Below, piece after piece: positions 11,399 to 19,145 of a stretch of DNA of 64,000 nucleotides. Location of the stretch: assembly GCF_000350225.1 (NCBI RefSeq), contig NW_005178942.1, forward strand, positions 123,175-187,174, in the 5' to 3' direction. Below the pieces are notes generated by a model that worked only from the letters and a program-made list of their open reading frames with translations, made no database searches and was not told the DNA's origin. The DNA comes from Chondrus crispus. Lineage: Eukaryota; Rhodophyta; Florideophyceae; Gigartinales; Gigartinaceae. Within the stretch, counting starts at the first letter, position 1. Every line of letters begins with the position of its first letter. Made by a program: the position numbers and the translations under genes.

Positions 11399-13681
11399 TT
11401 ACTCTTCCTTCTCTTCAAAGGCAGTGTTGAGGGCACGGATGTTCTTGGTTGACTGGATAGCATCTTCCCCTCGTTTTCTCTTTCCTGTTTTCTTCAAAGG
11501 TAGCTGCAGGGAAATCGTCAATGGATTAGTTTTAATCCTTTGGCGAATCCCTCTCCGAACTGTTACGGATGAGGCCTGTGAGGAGGACCCAGGCCCTTGC
11601 GCGTGACGAGGCGGCTGAGACGTATCAACTTGAGACGTAGTCGTTTGAGGTACTTGGCGTGAAGTACCTTGAGAGATAGGCGCGTCAGCTCGCTTAGAAA
11701 GCTCCTTAGGTGGAGCTAGAGCTTTCACGAGCTTTTTGCGGAGCATATTGAGACGCTTGTCTTGGTCAAAACGCTGGCCAGCTTCATTAACTCCACTCCT
11801 GAAACTCTTCATCTGCCTTGCCACAAAGTCATCAATCCGCATCTTGATGTTTCTGCCGACCTCAATCTCCATTTCCAAGACGCTTTGCAACTCCTTCTCG
11901 TACGTGTTGGCAATGGTGCAAAGCTCCTCATAAATTTCAGCAAAGGCTTCAAAGAAAGCATTCTCGTACTCAGTGAAAGCACCGCGCTTCTTTCTCCTTT
12001 TCTTCTGACGCTTGAAGTTCATCGGTTTGTCCGTCTCCACCTCGCGCAAAAAGACAACGACACATGAAATACCAAGAAGGATTCCAGACCTATGCAGGGT
12101 GAGAAGCCGACGGTTGCTAAGGTGCGTGATACCGATAGTCCTGGTCGTGTCGCAGAGGCTTTTGATGGTGTCGTAGTCGATATCGTACTCCACAAGTCGT
12201 AGTGCCAAGTGCGCATATCGAGAGTACTGCTTAGCCCCCAGCGGACCAAGTACTTTAAGCTTCATTAGCGCGCCTGTGACACCTGCGACAGTCATCACAG
12301 TACGCTGATTCTGCTTATCCAACCGGTTCTTCATCATTCGAACAGCCGCTATAGTTGCGTGAATGGAATCTGTGAAGTTTGAGAACCGGATCTTCGACGA
12401 GGTGTCGTTGAGTAGAGCACCGATGCCTAGTTTTTCCAAGTCTGAAACGGGTTTACCATCCTTCCTGTACCACACCTGTGCATCGATCCATTCGAACTCC
12501 TTTTCCTTTTGCAAGTCAGTATCCTTGGCCTTATTCATGCTGGTGACACGATGCTGACCGTCGCAAATTAGGGGTTCCATCATCAGCTCATCTAACCCAT
12601 CGTCTCTCTGCCTCAACATCGTAGAGCGGTCGAAGACCATGTCTTCTGGCATGGCCACAGAGATTGCTCCAGCCGCTTTCAGCAGCCCGTTTTTGAGAAG
12701 GCTCTCGGTAATTGATTCCACATGTCTTTCGTCAACCCCCCGAAGAGTTTCTTCCATGATTCTGATGTTACTGACTAAGACCCGGACGTGATGCTGCCCG
12801 TAGTTGCTCACATCCACTTCAGGGATATCTGGGGCAGAAGACTCGTCTATTTCGATGCCGTTGTCGAGTGTAGCAACTCTCGCTTCCCTCACAAACCGGA
12901 TGTCATCATCAACATTAACAACGTCCATTGGCGAAATGCTGTTTTCAGAGTCTCGTCTAGAAGAATCCGCACGAAGTGATTTCGGTGCATCTGCTTCCAT
13001 TCTGATTTTTCCACATGCATCTGAAACGACCGCTGAAACGATGTGTTTCGCCGTGTCGGATTGTTGCTCTTCACCTTTGAATAAACTTAATCTCTTTCGA
13101 ACGGACATAGGGGTCTGAGCAGTCTTTTCAACATTAGAGGTTTTCTTGGTAGTGGGAGTGGAGACCGTTCCCTCCATTTCAGACACAACCCCCTTAGCCA
13201 TCATGAAACTGTCCCAAGGGTATCGCGCCCATATGTCGACAATCTCTCCGAGTGTCTTGGGACAGTGTTGCTCCTCATTGGCCGGGAAAGGGTACGGATA
13301 GGGAATGTCCTTACGATTGTCGTCTATATGGACTTTGTAAACCAGAACGAGGTATTGCGAACCTTTCTCCCAGTCCCCGATGTCCGCAAGGTCGAAAGTT
13401 CGGGGCGGCATCTGGCCCACGGCACCGAGGGTGATATGCGCAGTTCCCACTCGAACTAGAGCACCGAACTCTTCATGCCCCTCCGGCGTTGCGTGACCTC
13501 GTTTGATTTTGAAGTCATGGGCAAAGAGGGTCACTTCTGCATCGGCTACAAGTCCCTTGGACTGGAGTTCTTCAAGGGAGCGAACTTTTTTTCCAGTTGC
13601 ACGGCTAGAACCACGCACACGCCCACGCCCACGACCACGACCTCTTCGTTCCTTTCTAATTCCGCGCTTGGGTGTAGGCAT
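11399..13681 (-). CDS. ParB/sulfiredoxin-fold protein of the 20-kb element
   Basis: A 760-codon frame from ATG (13681). The start MPTPKRGIRKERRGRGRGRG is an Arg/Gly-rich basic tail. The ParB-like core is at about residues 305-440: a helix-strand region (VLVSNIRIMEETLRGVDERHVESITESLLKNG, shown here in part as ESITESLLKNG) and the signature PLICDGQHRVTSMNKA at about 370-382, resembling DG-HR of ParB-N domains. A long helical region and a basic, Ser/Thr/Pro-rich C-terminus follow. ParB-N proteins bind or hydrolyse nucleotides and, in bacteria, clamp DNA at centromere-like parS sites. A eukaryotic transposon copy next to a palindrome array is unusual. It is transcribed divergently from the methylase gene across shared inverted arms. 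It ends at TAA 11399-11401, in frame with the dioxygenase. Confidence 0.65.
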   Translation of the reverse strand: MPTPKRGIRKERRGRGRGRGRVRGSSRATGKKVRSLEELQSKGLVADAEVTLFAHDFKIKRGHATPEGHEEFGALVRVGTAHITLGAVGQMPPRTFDLADIGDWEKGSQYLVLVYKVHIDDNRKDIPYPYPFPANEEQHCPKTLGEIVDIWARYPWDSFMMAKGVVSEMEGTVSTPTTKKTSNVEKTAQTPMSVRKRLSLFKGEEQQSDTAKHIVSAVVSDACGKIRMEADAPKSLRADSSRRDSENSISPMDVVNVDDDIRFVREARVATLDNGIEIDESSAPDIPEVDVSNYGQHHVRVLVSNIRIMEETLRGVDERHVESITESLLKNGLLKAAGAISVAMPEDMVFDRSTMLRQRDDGLDELMMEPLICDGQHRVTSMNKAKDTDLQKEKEFEWIDAQVWYRKDGKPVSDLEKLGIGALLNDTSSKIRFSNFTDSIHATIAAVRMMKNRLDKQNQRTVMTVAGVTGALMKLKVLGPLGAKQYSRYAHLALRLVEYDIDYDTIKSLCDTTRTIGITHLSNRRLLTLHRSGILLGISCVVVFLREVETDKPMNFKRQKKRRKKRGAFTEYENAFFEAFAEIYEELCTIANTYEKELQSVLEMEIEVGRNIKMRIDDFVARQMKSFRSGVNEAGQRFDQDKRLNMLRKKLVKALAPPKELSKRADAPISQGTSRQVPQTTTSQVDTSQPPRHAQGPGSSSQASSVTVRRGIRQRIKTNPLTISLQLPLKKTGKRKRGEDAIQSTKNIRALNTAFEEKEE

Positions 13682-14180
13682 GGTAAAAACCTTGATTTAT
13701 CACTTGTGATACTTCGATGGGGACAGGAATGAGTAGCAGTAAGAGGAGCGGAACAAAAGTGCAGGCTTATGTAGAGAACGAAAAGACGTTGTGCGCGATA
13801 GTCGATGAGATGTCTTAAACGGACGGCAAGAGAAGGAGTAATCCAGTAAAGCAACCGGTTAGGTCTTCTAGGTTTCCACTTGAGGTTTTCACGCAATATT
13901 TCCACTTGAAGGGTACTCCAACCCACGGTGACGCGTCCCCTACGCGCGGAGGGGGCCGATTTCAGCACTCTTCCACCACCCAGACCCTTGGGTGATGGTG
14001 ACAAGATCCGTTCGGGGTACCCCTGCAGCCAACTATTGTTGACTATCGGCGCAGTCCTCCCCCTATGAGAAAATGTCAATGTTCGAGTTTAGCGGCTAAA
14101 GCCACTGAATAGAGGACGACCTAGTAGAAGTAGTGGTCGATAAGAAGGAACAGGCGCAGCGCAAAACGCAGCGCGAGAAA
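13671..14180. repeat. Left arm of ~0.5-kb inverted repeat
   Basis: This segment is nearly the reverse complement of 14918-15410. The arms include the start codons of the two divergent genes, so both proteins begin MPT. Long frames inside the arms (about 13546-14079 minus, 15015-15527 plus) are side products of this similarity, not evidence of a gene. Confidence 0.85.
13698..13711. promoter_or_regulatory. 14-bp palindrome upstream of the ParB-like start
   Basis: TATCACTTGTGATA, 16 bp upstream of the ATG at 13681. A near-identical palindrome lies just upstream of the methylase start. Its position suggests a protein-binding site controlling both genes, but this is inference. Confidence 0.4.
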
Positions 14181-14553
14181 CGATAGACGGGTTTGCGACG
14201 CGTTCGGGACCTGGAAGCAAGAGAGACTGTAACTGTGGTCGGAAAGGGAGAGCAGACGCAGTGCAAGTACTTGGTATAGGCGCGCCGGTAGGGTGCGAAG
14301 AAGAAAGGTGCTAGAGAGGAGAAGGGTCGAGTGAGGTCAAAGGGGTAGGAGGAGCAGGACGATTTTTGGACAGAAATGCGTCTACACAGGGGCGATTAAG
14401 CTATGGAGAGACGCTCTACAGACCCAAAATCAACGGCCCGGGATGCCCCATGACAGATGACATGCCTGGACATCCCCAGTCGAGCGCTGGGATGGTGTGC
14501 GGCCAAAAAAACAGTCAAGTTTTTTCGGACGCTCGACCCAGGCACCGGATGGG

Positions 14554-14832
14554 CACATCGATAGTCGATGTGAAAATCAAATCCTTTTTTTGCGCAATTT
14601 TTTGGACGATTTGATTTCCACATCGAGTGTCGATGTGCAAATCAAATCCTTTTTTTGCGCAATTTTTAGGACGATTTGATTTCCACATCGAGTGTCGATG
14701 TGCAAATCAAATCCTTTTTTTGCGCAATTTTTTGGACGATTTGATTTCCACATCGAATGTCTATGTGCAAATCAGATCATTTTTTTGGGCAATTTTTTGG
14801 CCGATTTTACTTGCACATCGAGTGTGGATGTG
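14554..14832. repeat. Five 19-bp palindromes at exact 65-bp spacing
   Basis: Copies at 14554, 14619, 14684, 14749 and 14814, with consensus CACATCGAGTGTCGATGTG (8-bp stem, 3-nt loop). The 46-bp spacers form a second hairpin, AAATCAAATC ... GATTTGATTT, around T-runs and TTGCGCAA. The array lies inside the spacer of the ~0.5-kb inverted arms. It resembles an iteron or a centromere/parS-like array rather than a simple satellite. Confidence 0.85.
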
Positions 14833-14917
14833 CATATCAGGTGTCAGGGACGCGCGTCCACCAAGGTGCCTGCAGGCTCATGCTGGCCGTGGTGTCACCT
14901 TCTACCTTTCAGACCGC

Positions 14918-15410
14918 TCGCGCTGCGTTTTGCGCTGCGCCTGTTCCTTCTTATCGACCACTACTTCTACTAGGTCGTCCTCTATTCAGTGGCTTTAGCC
15001 GCTAAACTCGAACATTGACATTTTCTCATAGGGGGAGGACTGCGCCGATAGTCAACAATAGTTGGCTGCAGGGGTACCCCGAACGGATCTTGTCACCATC
15101 ACACAAGGGTCTGGGTGGTGGAAGAGTGCTGAAATCGGCCCCCTCCGCGCGTAGGGGACGCGTCACCGTGGGTTGGAGTACCCTTCAAGTGGAAATATTG
15201 CGTGGAAACCTCAAGTGGAAACCTAGAAGACCTAACCGGTTGCTTTACTGGATTACTCCTTCTCTTTCCGTCCGTTTAAGACACCTCATCGACTATCGCG
15301 CACAACGTCTTTTCGTTCTCTACATAAGCCTGCACTTTTGTTCCGCTCCTCTTACTGCTATTCGTGCCTGTCCCCATCTAAGTATCACACGTGATAAACA
15401 TGCCTACTCA
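14918..15410. repeat. Right arm of ~0.5-kb inverted repeat
   Basis: Reverse-complement partner of 13671-14180, reaching through the methylase start codon. A few substitutions and a short indel separate the arms. The arms are ~740 bp apart. Confidence 0.85.
15383..15396. promoter_or_regulatory. 14-bp palindrome upstream of the methylase start
   Basis: TATCACACGTGATA, ending 3 bp before the ATG at 15400. Both this and its partner at 13698-13711 match TATCAC-NN-GTGATA, and the two central bases differ between copies. Confidence 0.4.
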
Positions 15411-18060
15411 AGCGAAAACGTCTTCCTTCGGGAAGCGCCTCAAAGCCATACAGGTAGTGCGAGCAGCCGTAATCCAGCAAACTGGGAACGTGGTACCGAA
15501 ACCTGGAGATATCGCGGATTGGGCTGAGAATAACCCTGAGACCGATGCTGCAAAGAACTACTTACAATCTTTGGGAGCCGAAAATGTATCCGGGGCAGAG
15601 GTTCGCAAATCAAAAATGAATCAACGTCAAGTCGCACAAGTCTATGCAATCGTGCAGGCGCTTCTTGGTTGCGGGAGAGGCAATGATACTAGACCCTGGC
15701 AAATCTTCGAAATCATAAGCGACATTAACGGCGACAGCTTCAATGCTAGAGGTCTCCAGTGTACGTTTTTTAGCAACACGAGTTCCAAAAGGAATACTGT
15801 GAAAGAGCCACGATTCCTTACTTCGCCCGCAACTTCCTTCGAGGCAATGATGTTCCTAATCTATGTGGGAGTAGTTATGAACTGTCACACCAGGAAACAA
15901 GGATCACCATGTGCCAAGAGAAAGAAGGTATTGCAGAACTACAAGGTCAATAGGGAGACGTCACAGCGTATTGGCTTTGCTGTTCAGCAAGTTATTCGTG
16001 CATGGGATTGCAAGGCCAGATATATGGGATTCAAGAACTGCGAAGAAATGATATATCCTTACATCACCTTGACAAGTGACGACCGTGAGATGTGCTTTAC
16101 TGTGTTGAGTTCAGGCTTCGCCCACAAAAAACAGAAGGATACAATCACAGTCAACGCCGGGGCATTCTGTCTCTCCGATGAATGTTCCCCACAAGCGTTT
16201 GGCCGCGTTCCAGTCGTGGATAATGCTCTCCGCGAGGCAGCAAAACTTGTTCTGAGTAATATCCGCTTCTTCGTGAAATCGGATTACTTGTATGAAATGC
16301 CTTCCATGGCGAATTGGATGGCTTTGGACAGGTTCAAGAAAGTTCAGGAAACGATCCTTCCCATCATCGATGGTTATCAGAACGAAATGGTCAATCACGT
16401 GAAGAATTCCCTCCCACAACAAGACATAGAGATGGTTTCTTCTGTAAACTCCACTGAACAGGCGCGACAAGAAAACATCCTTGCAAGGAGCCTCGCAGTT
16501 GTCGCCAGGCGCAGGACTGCTTCTAAGTCTGTCTCACACACCGACTCTGTACAGGCGGTGCGGGAAAGTGAATTGGTGAGTAGTGCTCCAGACAGGTCAG
16601 AGTCCCGGGCAGGACGCTGGCCTGCACAATCACGGACTCTGTCAGTCACGCAGGAGTGTAAAGGTGAAGGCTGTGAGTGTCGAGAAGCTTTAAGGAATGT
16701 CTGCAGGGCAATGAACAAGTACGCAAGGACGTATAGCTGTGCATTCCCAGAGCTATCGCAGGAGGATATCTCATCATGTTCCGAACAAATATTGGAAGGA
16801 GTACAGCTGGTGCTTTGTGACCCACCTTACAACTACCGAAGAGCGAACAATCTTCCGAATTCAACCCATGACAACCTCAGCAAAAGTGACATGACTGATT
16901 GTGTTCGTGAGATCAGTCAGATGCTCCGTGAGGGTGGACATGCGTTTGTGTTCTGCTCTGCATTGCAATTCAAACTCTGGTATGACGCCTTCGCATCGTG
17001 TACAGTTGCAGTCAGTTCTGATAATGAAGATGAACAAGATGAGGAAGAATCAAATCAAGGCGATGAGGAAGGGCGGTCAGGAACCGAAGACCTCCTAGAA
17101 GTGAATCTCCCTGCGGAGCGTCTCCGAATTTTCAGTGTGGATCCCTCACCAGTGCTTATGAACAGCATGCCGGGTCATTATTACACGAATGCTGCCATCA
17201 AGACGACGGCTTTCAGACGAATTTCCGAGATGGCTGTACATGTCACTAAGAAAGGACTCAATTCGAAGGACGCTTTCGCCCTGGTTAACTACGATAACTT
17301 CAACTTCGTCTCTTCCCGCCATCCGGCTTGGACTAACATTATCGACAACGTTCCGAGACTAGAAGAGGGAGAGAGGCTTAAGCACCCCGACGCCCCGAAG
17401 TCAAAGTTCGTCCCGTTGCGACTGGAGCAGAAACCTCTACGTCTTCTCATGGAAATCATTTCTCGCTTGACTCAACCGGGTGATTACGTTGTTGATATGT
17501 TCAGTGGAACCTTTTCAACTGGAGTGGCTTGTCTTTCGCTCAAAAAGCATCGAAGATTTGTGGGGTGTGAACGGGACCCGGTTGCCTGGCTTGCTGCGAC
17601 AGAAAACTTGGAGCTGGCCTTTGCTCAGAGTGTCCTGAACCCATCTTCTGACATCAACATACCACAGTTGGAATCCGCAGCAGAGCTATTGTTGGCTCAT
17701 AATCCGGCATTTACAAGGGCCGCTGAGAAGGGCTCAGATTGGAAGCCTCCGAGAGGATGTCCTTACTTTCAACAAGCTCCGGAGCACATTTTGAAGTTCC
17801 TAGCCACTAAGTTACAAGCACTAAATGTGGTGCAAGAGGGCAAAGGAAAGCCTTTATCAAAGTGGGCGAGGGAATATACCGGAGGCCTTCAAACAGTTCA
17901 CTGCGAAGATATCATTTTATATGAGTGTATGGTTCTCGGTTTGATTGAGGCTCCTTCAAAGCACTGGAATGATGGCTCTCTTGGTGTTTTACGACCAGAA
18001 CTGTTCGGAGGGGAGAGGTTATATGCCCTGTTTATGGAACAATCGTTTATAGGGACTTAA
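15400..18060 (+). CDS. DPPY-type DNA methyltransferase with long N-terminal extension
   Basis: 886 aa from the ATG at 15400 (MPTQAKTSS) to TAA. Methyltransferase motifs occur in permuted (beta-class) order: the catalytic motif IV DPPYNYR at about residue 474, a following helix with LREGGHAFVFCSALQF, an acidic insert (EDEQDEEESNQGDEEG) at about 545-560, then the SAM-binding region VVDMFSGTFSTGVAC at about 696-710 and FVGCERDP. DPPY is typical of N6-adenine enzymes, though some N4-cytosine enzymes share it. The first ~460 residues carry a Cys/His-poor domain of unknown role and CKGEGCECREALRNVC, perhaps metal binding. The target could be the element's own DNA. The frame is uninterrupted. Confidence 0.75.
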   Translation: MPTQAKTSSFGKRLKAIQVVRAAVIQQTGNVVPKPGDIADWAENNPETDAAKNYLQSLGAENVSGAEVRKSKMNQRQVAQVYAIVQALLGCGRGNDTRPWQIFEIISDINGDSFNARGLQCTFFSNTSSKRNTVKEPRFLTSPATSFEAMMFLIYVGVVMNCHTRKQGSPCAKRKKVLQNYKVNRETSQRIGFAVQQVIRAWDCKARYMGFKNCEEMIYPYITLTSDDREMCFTVLSSGFAHKKQKDTITVNAGAFCLSDECSPQAFGRVPVVDNALREAAKLVLSNIRFFVKSDYLYEMPSMANWMALDRFKKVQETILPIIDGYQNEMVNHVKNSLPQQDIEMVSSVNSTEQARQENILARSLAVVARRRTASKSVSHTDSVQAVRESELVSSAPDRSESRAGRWPAQSRTLSVTQECKGEGCECREALRNVCRAMNKYARTYSCAFPELSQEDISSCSEQILEGVQLVLCDPPYNYRRANNLPNSTHDNLSKSDMTDCVREISQMLREGGHAFVFCSALQFKLWYDAFASCTVAVSSDNEDEQDEEESNQGDEEGRSGTEDLLEVNLPAERLRIFSVDPSPVLMNSMPGHYYTNAAIKTTAFRRISEMAVHVTKKGLNSKDAFALVNYDNFNFVSSRHPAWTNIIDNVPRLEEGERLKHPDAPKSKFVPLRLEQKPLRLLMEIISRLTQPGDYVVDMFSGTFSTGVACLSLKKHRRFVGCERDPVAWLAATENLELAFAQSVLNPSSDINIPQLESAAELLLAHNPAFTRAAEKGSDWKPPRGCPYFQQAPEHILKFLATKLQALNVVQEGKGKPLSKWAREYTGGLQTVHCEDIILYECMVLGLIEAPSKHWNDGSLGVLRPELFGGERLYALFMEQSFIGT

Positions 18061-18206
18061 CAAAACAAAGTCAGTCCACAAAACAATACGGTGAAAACGG
18101 TGTACTTGGGTGTACACCTGAAATGTTCCGCAACTGTTCATATCCGATTGAATTGAGCAAGAGTATTCGGGGCGTGAGAGAGGTTTACATTTTTCCTGCA
18201 CAGTTC

Positions 18207-18873
18207 TGTAGTATAACCCCCCCTGGGGCTTTATTTTCGATTGGATCAACTCAGAACCGGATCGGTTACTGTAGGGCTCGATGCTCTACAGTACCACCAC
18301 GTCTATCTCCGAGTACAGGGGGCGCACGTGTACACGTGTACGCGCGGGACCGGAGAACGCGCACACACGTGTACTGTCAGCCCCGATGGCTGACAGTATT
18401 ACAGTGTCGACCGACCGCTACAGTACGTCGCTACAGTACATCGGTACTGTACTATTATGATAGGTTATTATGTACATTAAATATGGAGCGGACCGGCGGC
18501 GGGGGAGGAGGACAAGCACGGACTTGTCACCCACCGACCGTCAAGGTCCGACTTCCCGCTTATTCTAAGGTAGCGCTCGCTAACTACCTTAGAGCGGCAC
18601 CGAGCGCGGGTTGAGGACGCGCGCGGTACGCCCACGAGTCGGCTCCGCCTCCGCCCGTCGGTACTGGATCGTTACCCAGTACCGCTCCAGGGCGTCGAGG
18701 CGTCGAACCGCTCGCGCGTACCGGCGTCCTCCCCGTTCCCGCTCTACCACGCTACCCGGGCCCGCTGCCCGGTGCCGTTAGCTGGTGTCCTGCTTCACCC
18801 CCGTCTTCCCGATCGGACGGGGTCTCGGTCGAACTGTGCATACACCCCTATCGCTGGGGGTGTTTATGCTACA
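18207..18873 (-). mobile_element. Solo LTR (667 bp) of a chromovirus-like retrotransposon
   Basis: Begins TGTAGTATAA, the same ten bases that start the minus-strand LTRs of the 11-kb gypsy element in this window, and ends GCTACA. It is flanked by the 5-bp duplication AGTTC (18202-18206 and 18874-18878). Length matches the 670-bp LTRs. It is GC-rich and packed with small hairpins, such as TGTCAGCC/GGCTGACA and GACAAG/CTTGTC. No internal retroelement sequence remains. It lies between the methylase and transposase genes. Confidence 0.8.
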
Positions 18874-19145
18874 AGTTCGGCGTCGCAAGAAGGATCAGAC
18901 TGGCTACGGGGACTAGAGAGGTGGAGGGACACGGACTTCGGAAGGCGGGGACACCGAATGTGTCCCTTTGCTACAAGCCGACAAAGGTAAATTTTGTTTG
19001 CGGCCATGATACAGTTTTATATGTCGCAACCACGGATATAGAGGCCGGCGCAGAACTTCTAGTCAGCGTATAGAAGTATTCCGAGTTGTGTGGTAGTGCT
19101 AAAAGCTGTTGAATAAAGACCAGAGTTCTTGTTCCGCACATATAC

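Noticed and set aside
13546-14079. 177-codon minus-strand ORF and its near twin at 15015-15527 (plus)
   Set aside because: They are matching because the inverted arms match. They lie over the divergent leaders, end in different ways, and show no domain; one overlaps the start of a real gene in another frame.
14554-14832. CRISPR-like array
   Set aside because: The 65-bp units are repeated as a whole, spacers included, and the genome is eukaryotic. It is a tandem palindrome array.
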